From NCBI RefSeq assembly GCF_900110605.1, contig NZ_FOFI01000002.1, forward strand, positions 867,564-931,563: a DNA stretch of 64,000 bases, given 5' to 3'. Shown here one piece after another: positions 45,380 through 52,491 of the stretch. How positions within the stretch are numbered: the stretch's first letter is position 1; each line of letters begins with the position of its first letter. The notes below the pieces were generated by a model, which had not been told where the DNA came from, did not search any database, and saw only the letters and a list, made by a program, of their open reading frames with translations. The translations under genes were made by a program, and so were the position numbers. Source of the stretch: Epilithonimonas lactis (lineage in GTDB: Bacteria > Bacteroidota > Bacteroidia > Flavobacteriales > Weeksellaceae).

Positions 45380-45946
45380 ATGTTCAAAAGATTTTTTCAA
45401 AAACAAAATTCAAACAAAATTTCCAAAGTAGATTATTGGAAAAAGTGGGAATTGTATGAATTATTTGATGACTTACATAAATCTGAAGCAATCATTAATA
45501 ATATTAAAAACAACGATGAAGCTTTTTTAAATTTCAAAAATGATTTTATTGAAGAATTGTATGAAATTGAAGGAGATAATGTTGCAGATTTTACGAGGAT
45601 TTGGGAATGGTTTAAATCGGCAGAAGAATGGGAATGGTTTTGTGGAGAAGAAGGAAGTGAATTAAGGACTAATATTTTTCGCATTACTGATAAATGGAAG
45701 AGAAACCAAGATTTTATAAACGGTACAAAAGTTTCACTAAATGCCGAAGTTAGTGTAGTTATAGAAAAAAAATCAGATGATGATAACTATGGACAAATCC
45801 GTTGGGACACAGATAAAGAAAACGATACTGAAGATTGGCGTGGGCTATTTGGAAGTTTTTTAAGTTCGGGAGGGGAAATTATTAGTCAAGATTATCAGTT
45901 CAGATTTATAAATGATGATGGAACAATGAAAAAATCTAGCAATTAA
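45380..45946 (+). CDS. Unknown protein inserted in the paa cluster
   Basis: A 188-aa cytoplasmic protein rich in acidic and aromatic residues (for example RIWEWFKSAEEWEWFCGEEG). No signal peptide, membrane helix or known motif is visible. It is more A+T-rich than the flanking paa genes and has no role in known phenylacetate pathways. It sits 53 bp after paaE and 33 bp before paaA, so it is probably transcribed with them. It could be an immunity-like or housekeeping passenger gene, but nothing in the sequence decides this. Confidence 0.65.
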   Translation: MFKRFFQKQNSNKISKVDYWKKWELYELFDDLHKSEAIINNIKNNDEAFLNFKNDFIEELYEIEGDNVADFTRIWEWFKSAEEWEWFCGEEGSELRTNIFRITDKWKRNQDFINGTKVSLNAEVSVVIEKKSDDDNYGQIRWDTDKENDTEDWRGLFGSFLSSGGEIISQDYQFRFINDDGTMKKSSN

Positions 45947-45979
45947 AGTTGTAAGATTAATCTGTTAAAACAAAACATT

Positions 45980-46939
45980 ATGGAAACAACACAAATCAAT
46001 TTAGAAGAACATTTTCAGAATAAAATAGACAGCGAAATCCGCATCGAACCAAAAGACTGGATGCCAGACGCGTACAGGAAAACCCTGATTCGTCAGATTT
46101 CTCAGCACGCCCATTCCGAGATTGTTGGAATGTTGCCGGAAGCCAACTGGATTACGCGCGCCCCAACTTTGAACCGAAAGAAAATCCTTTTGGCAAAAGT
46201 TCAGGACGAGGCTGGTCACGGTTTGTATCTCTATTGCGCTGCCGAAACTTTGGGCGTTACGAGGGACGAAACCATCAATGATTTGCATTCCGGGAAAGCC
46301 AAATATTCCAGTATTTTCAATTATCCAACGTTGACGTGGGCAGATATGGGCGCAATCGGTTGGCTAGTAGATGGCGCTGCGATTTTGAACCAAGTACCAC
46401 TTTGTCGCGCTTCTTACGGACCTTACGCCAGAGCGATGGTTCGGATTTGCAAGGAAGAAAGTTTCCACCAAAGGCAAGGTTACGAGCTGATGATGAAACT
46501 CGCACAAGGTTCGCCAGAGCAGAAAGCAATGGCTCAGGATGCGTTTAACCGTTGGTGGTGGCCAACCTTGATGATGTTCGGACCCAAAGATGCCGAATCC
46601 GGAAACACAGAACTCTCAATGAAATGGCGAATCAAACGCTTCACCAATGACGAGCTGAGACAGCGTTTCGTAGATGTTTCCATTCCTCAGGCCGAATATC
46701 TGGGCTTGACGATTCCCGACCCAGACTTGAAATTCAATGAAGAAACCGGACATTACGAATTCGGGGAAATCGATTGGGATGAGTTCTGGAAAGTGGTAAA
46801 AGGCAATGGCGCTTGCAACAAAGAACGTGTCGAGACCCGCAAAAAAGCCTTCGACGACGGCGCTTGGGTAAGAGAAGCCGCAACCGCTTACCACGAGAAA
46901 AGAAAATTAAGAGAAGAAGACAACAGAAAAACAGTTTAA
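45980..46939 (+). CDS. paaA: Phenylacetyl-CoA epoxidase, catalytic subunit PaaA
   Basis: Di-iron monooxygenase subunit that forms the ring 1,2-epoxide of phenylacetyl-CoA, in complex with PaaC. The 319-aa protein has the ferritin-like E-x2-H pairs: DEAGH (E77, H80) and EESFH (E160, H163), with further carboxylates such as E47. Sequence blocks [20 protein letters not shown] and [21 protein letters not shown] are strongly PaaA-like. First of the core block paaABCD. Confidence 0.96.
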   Translation: METTQINLEEHFQNKIDSEIRIEPKDWMPDAYRKTLIRQISQHAHSEIVGMLPEANWITRAPTLNRKKILLAKVQDEAGHGLYLYCAAETLGVTRDETINDLHSGKAKYSSIFNYPTLTWADMGAIGWLVDGAAILNQVPLCRASYGPYARAMVRICKEESFHQRQGYELMMKLAQGSPEQKAMAQDAFNRWWWPTLMMFGPKDAESGNTELSMKWRIKRFTNDELRQRFVDVSIPQAEYLGLTIPDPDLKFNEETGHYEFGEIDWDEFWKVVKGNGACNKERVETRKKAFDDGAWVREAATAYHEKRKLREEDNRKTV

Positions 46940-46999
46940 TATAAGCCGGAAGATTAAAGTCTATTATCTCTAATCTATCCGTCTCTAATCTGAAATATT

Positions 47000-47287
47000 A
47001 TGCAAAATACAGAATGGCCACTTTGGGAGGTTTTCATCAGAAGCAGACAAGGCCTCGACCACAAGCACGTCGGCAGTCTCCACGCTGCGGATGCTGATAT
47101 GGCAATCCAAAACGCGCGCGATGTTTACACCAGAAGGATGGAAGGCGTCAGCATTTGGGTCGTAGAATCCAAGCATATCCACGCCACAAACCCCGACGAT
47201 TCCGAAGCGTTTTACGAACCTTCGGAAGACAAAGTTTACCGCCACCCGACGTTTTACCACGTTCCGGAGGAGGTGAAGAATATGTAA
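47000..47287 (+). CDS. paaB: Phenylacetyl-CoA epoxidase subunit PaaB
   Basis: A small (95-aa) structural subunit of the PaaABCDE epoxidase. It has the conserved WPLWEVFIRSRQGLDHKHVG start and the middle SLHAADADMAIQNARDVYTRR. Exact role in the complex is unclear in other bacteria too, but it is needed for assembly or activity. The gap to paaC is about 400 bp, unusually long for a paa operon, and filled by repeats. Confidence 0.95.
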   Translation: MQNTEWPLWEVFIRSRQGLDHKHVGSLHAADADMAIQNARDVYTRRMEGVSIWVVESKHIHATNPDDSEAFYEPSEDKVYRHPTFYHVPEEVKNM

Positions 47288-47460
47288 AGGCGTACTTTCG
47301 GAAAATACCTAGCGTGTCACAAGGCAACGGCGGGCGTGCGAACGACTCACGGCACGTGTGCCATTAACAAACTTCAAGTGTGCCTTTGCAAATTCCCTCC
47401 TAGAAGGACTTTCCAGAGCACAAATTTGAAGATGAAAATATAATTGAAAATGATTTTTAT

Positions 47461-47571
47461 GGCAGCTTAATCCGCCTTCCGTTCCTGCTTTTTTCTGTTC
47501 GGTGCCTAAGCGTAGTCGAAGGCACCGAACAGAAAAAGAGCTCCACTCAAGTCGGGCTGCAGAATCAGTAT
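47461..47571 (-). repeat. Mosaic intergenic repeat, copy D, with a 17-18-bp hairpin core
   Basis: Outer arms GGCAGCTTAATCCGCCTTCC and GAGCTCCACTCAAGTCGGGC match the family seen at 23066. The core is a near-perfect hairpin: TTTTTCTGTTCGGTGCCT (47490-47507) against AGGCACCGAACAGAAAAA (47520-47537), loop of 12 nt. This core differs from the cores of the other copies. Confidence 0.75.
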
Positions 47572-47600
47572 AGAACAACAGTTATCCTAAAAACACAATA

Positions 47601-47649
47601 TTGTCATTCCGTAGGAATCTCAACGGTCTAGATTCCTACGGAACGACAA
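47601..47649 (+). repeat. Uninterrupted TGTCATTCC palindrome
   Basis: TTGTCATTCCGTAGGAATCT (47601-47620) is mirrored by AGATTCCTACGGAACGACAA (47630-47649), one mismatch, 9-nt loop. It is the empty-site counterpart of the repeat at 21867-21946; even the flanking AATA before the left arm is shared. Confidence 0.85.
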
Positions 47650-47690
47650 AAAGAAATTAATAAAAGTTAAAAACCTTTGTACTCAAACAA

Positions 47691-48455
47691 ATGGAAAATA
47701 ATAAAAACAACTGGCTCAATTATCTCCTGCATCTCGCAGACACAAGCCTCATTCTAGGTCAGCGTCTTTGTGAATGGTGCGGAAAAGGTCCAGTCTTGGA
47801 ACAGGATATTGCCTTGTCAAACATCGCTTTGGATTTGTTGGGAGAATCTTCCAACTATTATCAATATGCAGCCGAGGTTCAAAATGAAGGGAATACCGAA
47901 GACGATTTGGCATTCCTCAGAAACGAGCGTGATTTCAAGAATCTATTGTTGGTAGAAAAAGAAAACGGTCATTTCGGAGACACGATTGCAAGACAGTTTT
48001 TCTTCGATGCCTATCATCATCTATTGTTGACAGAACTGAAACACCACTCCGATTTGAAACTCGCTTCCATCGCAGAAAAGTCTTTGAAGGAAGTGACGTA
48101 TCATTTAAAGTGGAGTAGTGAATGGATGATTCGATTGGGTGACGGCACAGAAGAAAGCCACAGCAAAATCCAAAAGTCAGTCAATGATTTGGTAGATTTC
48201 ACAGACGAAATGTTCATTCCTACTAACTGGGAATTAGAATTAATTGAACAACAAATAATTCCAGACATCAGAACTTTCCGAACCAAATGGGAAACCAAAG
48301 TTCTGGAAATCCTCAACGAAGCCACTTTGTCCATCGATTTCGAAAAATCAAGAAAACTGACAGGCGGAAAAGATGGCAAACACACGGAAAAAATGGGTTA
48401 CATCTTAGCTGAAATGCAAATAATGCAACGCACTTATCCTAATATGGAATGGTAA
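47691..48455 (+). CDS. paaC: Phenylacetyl-CoA epoxidase structural subunit PaaC
   Basis: A 254-aa ferritin-like subunit that pairs with PaaA and shapes the active site but has lost a full di-iron set. It has the PaaC blocks LHLADTSLILGQRLCEWCGKGPVLEQDIALSNI (in short pieces), RNERDFKN, and YHLKWSSEWMIRLGDGTEESH. Start ATG at 47691, MENNKNNWLNYLLHLAD. It lies after the long repeat-filled gap from paaB. Confidence 0.95.
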   Translation: MENNKNNWLNYLLHLADTSLILGQRLCEWCGKGPVLEQDIALSNIALDLLGESSNYYQYAAEVQNEGNTEDDLAFLRNERDFKNLLLVEKENGHFGDTIARQFFFDAYHHLLLTELKHHSDLKLASIAEKSLKEVTYHLKWSSEWMIRLGDGTEESHSKIQKSVNDLVDFTDEMFIPTNWELELIEQQIIPDIRTFRTKWETKVLEILNEATLSIDFEKSRKLTGGKDGKHTEKMGYILAEMQIMQRTYPNMEW

Positions 48456-48463
48456 ATTGTAAC

Positions 48464-48569
48464 GCAAAGGCGCAATAGCTGTGAATATAAAACTGGTTTA
48501 AGTCGCAAAACATTGCGCTAATCTTGGCGACTTAGAACATTAAATTGATAAAAATAATTGCGCCTTTGC
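48464..48569. repeat. Inverted repeat between paaC and paaD
   Basis: GCAAAGGCGCAAT (48464-48476) is mirrored exactly by ATTGCGCCTTTGC (48557-48569), about 80 bp apart. Between them shorter mirrored words (AAGTCGC and GGCGACTT) occur. It resembles the ACCACATAGGCACA repeats. Confidence 0.7.
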
Positions 48570-48581
48570 ATTAAAAATAAA

Positions 48582-49067
48582 ATGACAATAACACAAAACG
48601 ACATCTGGCAAATCCTGAAGGAAGTTCCCGACCCGGAAGTTCCCGTTCTCAATCTTTTGGATTTGGGAATTATCCGTGATGTGAAATTCAGCGGTGACGA
48701 AATAGAAGTTGTAGTGACACCCACTTACTCCGGTTGTCCCGCCACATCGATGATTAATATGTCGATTAAACTGAAACTAATTGAAAAAGGTTTCAACAAC
48801 ATCAAAATAACAAACCAATTGAGTCCAGCCTGGACAACCGATTGGATGACAGAAGAAGGAAAACAAAAATTGAAAGCTTATGGCATTGCACCACCTATCT
48901 ATTCAAAAAATGGTGACGAACTATTTTCAAAGACAGATGAGGTTGAGTGTCCGCTTTGCAGTTCGAAACATACACATTTAGTCAGCCAGTTTGGTTCCAC
49001 AGCTTGCAAAGCATTATACCAATGCGATGATTGCAAAGAACCGTTTGATTATTTTAAATGCCATTAA
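48582..49067 (+). CDS. paaD: Phenylacetyl-CoA epoxidase assembly protein PaaD
   Basis: A 161-aa protein needed for maturation of the epoxidase, probably Fe-S related. The N-terminal half is a MIP18/DUF59-like domain (WQILKEVPDPEVPVLNLLDL, YSGCPATSMI). The C-terminal zinc-ribbon-like part has cysteine pairs CPLC and CDDC. I start at ATG 48582; an upstream in-frame TTG at 48558 lies inside the inverted repeat. It belongs to the paaABCD block. Confidence 0.93.
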   Translation: MTITQNDIWQILKEVPDPEVPVLNLLDLGIIRDVKFSGDEIEVVVTPTYSGCPATSMINMSIKLKLIEKGFNNIKITNQLSPAWTTDWMTEEGKQKLKAYGIAPPIYSKNGDELFSKTDEVECPLCSSKHTHLVSQFGSTACKALYQCDDCKEPFDYFKCH

Positions 49068-49099
49068 CTTTATCAAGGGTTAAAAAAATAAAGACGTAA

Positions 49100-49927
49100 A
49101 TGGACAAAAAAGCAAAGGACATTTTATTCAAAACATATTGGTCTAGCAAAGGTTGGAAGGATGAATTTTTTACAGAAACTTCTAATTTTGAATATGCAAA
49201 AACAAAAGGACTAATGTTTGACAAGCTAACAATTTCACACGATGATTGTATAAAAAGAATATTTGAAATTGCTAATAATATTAAAATTGAAAATGTTGCC
49301 AAAGCATTTTTAAGCAGTTTGTCGAGTAGAAGATTGGATTTACGTTCGGGAATTGCATCATATTTTGTAGCACAAAGATTTGCGCCACATCAATATGTGC
49401 CAGTTGTTTCAGGACATTCTTACACAAATGGAAAAATTACTCATACTTCCTATACTTGTGGAATATGTAGAGATTTGAAATATGGATTTGTAGGTCATAA
49501 GCTTTATGAAAATACAGACTTAAATGTATTAAATTTTGAAAGGATAAAATGGGGCGGAATTCGACTTGGTGATTTGGTTTACACTTTTTTTGATTTGGAA
49601 CAATTTGCCAAAGAACATATAACAGAACCCACAAAAGACGATGCAGAAATTTTTAAAGGAATTTTAGAAGCCATCAACTGTTGTAAAGAAGATGATTATC
49701 CAAGTGTTTTAAGGGATAAATTAAAAGATGTACCCAACCTAAAATCAAGCAAAGACGAAAGGAGTATTATTCTCGAAATTCTGGCTTGTATCGAAGTATT
49801 GAAACCTGCAAATTACGACAGGCCTACAACGCACAAAAACGATTGGACTTATGTTGAGTTTTGGCGCGGAGAAGATGGTTATCATAAAGAAGCTGTTGAA
49901 AAGTATTTTGGAAAATATTTAAAATAA
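49100..49927 (+). CDS. Unknown protein inserted in the paa cluster
   Basis: A 275-aa soluble protein. A C-x2-C motif (YTCGICRD, near residue 119) is the only eye-catching feature, with later paired cysteines (NCCKED). No signal peptide or membrane helix. It is clearly more A+T-rich than its neighbours and absent from known phenylacetate pathways. It lies 32 bp after paaD and 29 bp before the dehydrogenase gene, in the same direction. I do not recognise the family. Confidence 0.65.
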   Translation: MDKKAKDILFKTYWSSKGWKDEFFTETSNFEYAKTKGLMFDKLTISHDDCIKRIFEIANNIKIENVAKAFLSSLSSRRLDLRSGIASYFVAQRFAPHQYVPVVSGHSYTNGKITHTSYTCGICRDLKYGFVGHKLYENTDLNVLNFERIKWGGIRLGDLVYTFFDLEQFAKEHITEPTKDDAEIFKGILEAINCCKEDDYPSVLRDKLKDVPNLKSSKDERSIILEILACIEVLKPANYDRPTTHKNDWTYVEFWRGEDGYHKEAVEKYFGKYLK

Positions 49928-49956
49928 AAATTAGAATAGGTTAAAGGCAGAAAAAA

Positions 49957-51114
49957 ATGAAAATAGGAATAGTCGGTAGTGGCGCAATGGGAAGCGGAAT
50001 AGCACAGGTTTTGGCAACAGCCGGAAACGAGGTTTTGTTGTACGACAGTAATCCAATTGCCTTAGAAAAAGCCGGTCAAAACCTTGAAGCGCAGTTTCAA
50101 AAATTGGCTGAGAAAGGCATAATGACCTTCGAAGAAGCTGAGAATTATTTTGATAATATCCGATTGAGCGATAAGTTATCCGAATTAAAAGATTCAGAAT
50201 TAATCATCGAAGCAATTGTTGAAGATTTGGAAATCAAGAAAGATTTGTTCCAAAAATTAGAAAGTCTAGTTTCCGAAGATTGCATTTTGGCGACGAATAC
50301 GTCATCGTTATCCATTGCATCCATCGCTTCGGCTTGTCAGAAACCGGAACGAGTGATTGGGATTCACTTTTTCAATCCGGCGCCTTTGATGGCTTTGGTA
50401 GAAATTATTCCTGCCGTTCAGACGGATAAAGATTTAATTTCAAAAACGAAGAGCTTAGTCGAAAGCTGGAAAAAACTTCCAGTGATTGCAAAAGATACAC
50501 CCGGATTTATTGTTAACCGTGTGGCAAGACCATTTTATGGAGAAGCGATTCGGATTTTGGAAGAAGGCATTGCCGACTGCGCAACCATTGATTTTGCAAT
50601 GACCAGTTTGGGAGGTTTCAAAATGGGACCATTTCAATTGATGGATTTTATTGGTCACGACGTGAATTACCGAGTGACGGAAAGTGTGTTCAAAGAATTT
50701 TTCTACGACCCGAAATTCAAACCGTCATTCACACAAAAAAGATTATTTGAAGCAGGGTATTTTGGGAGGAAATCTGGAAAAGGTTTTTATGATTACTCAC
50801 AAGATACCGAACAACCAAAACCAAACGAAAATCCAGAATTAATAGAATTAATATTCAAAAGAATCTTGGTAATGCTAATGAACGAAGCTTCAGACGCTTA
50901 TTTCTTAAACATAGCTTCAGCAGAAGACATCGATTTGGCAATGACAAAAGGCGTGAATTATCCAAAAGGTTTATTGAAATGGGCAGATGAATTTGGATTG
51001 GAAAATCTTCAGAATGAACTCGACGAACTTTATAATTTCTACCACGAAGACCGCTACAGATGCAGTCCGATTATCAGAAACTTAGTAAAACAAAATAAAA
51101 CTTTTTATAACTAG
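49957..51114 (+). CDS. paaH: 3-hydroxyacyl-CoA dehydrogenase (PaaH-like)
   Basis: NAD-dependent oxidation of a 3-hydroxyacyl-CoA, here 3-hydroxyadipyl-CoA to 3-oxoadipyl-CoA. The 385-aa protein starts with the Rossmann motif GIVGSGAMGSGIAQ (4-17). It has LATNTSSLSIASIA, the catalytic region IGIHFFNPAPLMALVEII and DTPGFIVNRVARPFYGEA, and a C-terminal 3HCDH helical domain that appears twice, the second copy near RILVMLMNEASDAY. Its TAG stop is also the first base triplet of an inverted repeat. Confidence 0.92.
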   Translation: MKIGIVGSGAMGSGIAQVLATAGNEVLLYDSNPIALEKAGQNLEAQFQKLAEKGIMTFEEAENYFDNIRLSDKLSELKDSELIIEAIVEDLEIKKDLFQKLESLVSEDCILATNTSSLSIASIASACQKPERVIGIHFFNPAPLMALVEIIPAVQTDKDLISKTKSLVESWKKLPVIAKDTPGFIVNRVARPFYGEAIRILEEGIADCATIDFAMTSLGGFKMGPFQLMDFIGHDVNYRVTESVFKEFFYDPKFKPSFTQKRLFEAGYFGRKSGKGFYDYSQDTEQPKPNENPELIELIFKRILVMLMNEASDAYFLNIASAEDIDLAMTKGVNYPKGLLKWADEFGLENLQNELDELYNFYHEDRYRCSPIIRNLVKQNKTFYN

Positions 51115-51193
51115 TTGATGGTTGATGGTTTTCGGTTGATAGATTTGTTATTCGCTGAAAAACCAAAAACTGACAACTAACAACTAACAACTA
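51112..51193. repeat. Inverted repeat spanning exactly the paaH-paaJ gap
   Basis: TAGTTGATGGTTGATGGTTT on the left and AACTAACAACTAACAACTA on the right mirror each other imperfectly. The first three bases are the paaH stop codon and the last base is the A of the next ATG. The right side also contains tandem AACTAACA-like half-sites of the candidate TetR operator, probably by chance. Confidence 0.65.
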
Positions 51194-52398
51194 TGAACGA
51201 AGTATATATAATAGATGGCATCCGAACGCCGATTGGAAAACTGAAAGGAAGCTTATCTTTCGTTCGTCCCGATGATATGGCGGCTTTTGTCATCAAAAAA
51301 TTATTGGAAAGAAATCCTAACATCGACCAAAGTAAAATCTATGATGTAATTTTAGGTTGCGCCAATCAAGCCGGCGAGGACAACCGAAATATCGCAAGAA
51401 TGTCGGCGTTGCTTTCCGGTTTGGATTATCACGTTCCCGGAGAAACGGTTAATAGGCTTTGCGCTTCCGGATTGTCAGCAGCGATTAATGCAGCGAGAGC
51501 CATTCAAGTTGGCGATGCCGATTTGATGATTTCCGGCGGTGTTGAAAATATGACGCGTGGACCATTGGTGATTTCAAAATCTGAAAATCCTTTCGGTGGC
51601 GATGCGAAAATCTACGACACCACTTTCGGCTGGCGTTTCATCAATCCGAAAATGAAAGAAATGTATGGCGTAGATGCAATGGGTGAAACAGCAGAAAATC
51701 TGGCTGAACGTGACCAAATTTCCCGTGAAGACCAGGATTTGTTTGCCTTTAATTCTCAACAGAAAGCGAAAGTTGCTCAAGAAAACGGAAGATTGTCTCA
51801 AGAAATTGTTTCTGTCAATATTCCTCAAAGAAAAGGTGATGATTTGATTTTCGATAAAGATGAATTCCCGAAGAACGATACAACTTTGGAAGGCTTATCA
51901 AAATTAAGAACAGCTTTCAAAAAAGACGGAACAGTCACGGCAGGAAACGCTTCCGGATTGAATGACGGTGCAGCAGTTAATTTATTGGCTTCGGAAAATG
52001 CGATTAAAGAATTTGGATTAACACCAAAAGCAAGAATAGTTTCAAGCGCAGTTGTCGGTGTTGAACCTAGATTGATGGGAATCGGTCCGGTAAAAGCAAC
52101 TGAATTAGCATTACAAAAAGCAGGATTGACATTCAACGATATTGATATTATTGAATTGAATGAAGCATTCGCTGCACAAAGTTTGGCCTGCATCAGAGCT
52201 TGGGGATTGGATGATAACGATTCCAGAATCAATCCGAACGGCGGCGCCATTGCACTTGGACATCCACTAGGAATGAGCGGTGCAAGAATCCTGAATTCCG
52301 CGATGTACGAACTTCAAAACCAAAATAAAAAATATGCCCTGGCAACAATGTGTGTCGGCTTGGGACAAGGTTTTGCGGTGATTATTGAGAAAGTTTAA
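51193..52398 (+). CDS. paaJ: 3-oxoadipyl-CoA thiolase
   Basis: Cleaves 3-oxoadipyl-CoA with CoA into succinyl-CoA and acetyl-CoA; in the paa pathway it also cleaves the 3-oxo-5,6-dehydrosuberyl-CoA intermediate. The 401-aa thiolase has nucleophile C90 in NRLCASGLSAAINA, the GGAIALGHPLGMSGARI histidine motif, and the second catalytic Cys in MCVGLGQGFAV. The RFINPKMKEMYGVDAMGETAEN region is of the PcaF/PaaJ type. Placed between paaH and paaZ. Confidence 0.93.
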   Translation: MNEVYIIDGIRTPIGKLKGSLSFVRPDDMAAFVIKKLLERNPNIDQSKIYDVILGCANQAGEDNRNIARMSALLSGLDYHVPGETVNRLCASGLSAAINAARAIQVGDADLMISGGVENMTRGPLVISKSENPFGGDAKIYDTTFGWRFINPKMKEMYGVDAMGETAENLAERDQISREDQDLFAFNSQQKAKVAQENGRLSQEIVSVNIPQRKGDDLIFDKDEFPKNDTTLEGLSKLRTAFKKDGTVTAGNASGLNDGAAVNLLASENAIKEFGLTPKARIVSSAVVGVEPRLMGIGPVKATELALQKAGLTFNDIDIIELNEAFAAQSLACIRAWGLDDNDSRINPNGGAIALGHPLGMSGARILNSAMYELQNQNKKYALATMCVGLGQGFAVIIEKV

Positions 52399-52401
52399 AT
52401 C

Positions 52402-52462
52402 AGACGAATAGATGATAGACGAATAGAATATAGACATTTTAAAATCTATCATCTATCCGTCT
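52402..52462. repeat. Inverted repeat between paaJ and paaZ
   Basis: AGACGAATAGATGATAGA (52402-52419) pairs with TCTATCATCTATCCGTCT (52445-52462) with one wobble, 25-nt loop. Further copies of the words TCTATTATCT and TCTAAAATCT run on to the paaZ ATG. A one-armed relative lies before paaB (46955-46991). Confidence 0.75.
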
Positions 52463-52491
52463 ATTATCTAAAAGTCTAAAATCTAAAAATT

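Larger units (their letters stand above)
47288..47690. other. Gene-free gap of 403 bp inside the paa operon
   Basis: The paaB-paaC gap. It contains mosaic repeat copy D (47461-47571) with a strong internal hairpin, and an uninterrupted TGTCATTCC palindrome (47601-47649). The first part (47288-47460) shows no gene and only a GGCAC/GTGCC mini-palindrome near 47352-47363. Confidence 0.7.

Noticed and set aside
47490..47537. Strong hairpin as the end of the paaAB transcript (intrinsic terminator)
   Set aside because: The stem is part of a repeat with A/T runs in the arms themselves and no T-run after it; paaC has no clear promoter, so read-through is more likely than a true terminator.
51170..51193. 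Second TetR operator before the thiolase gene
   Set aside because: Only direct AACTAAC-like words, not a palindrome; explained by the inverted repeat of the gap.
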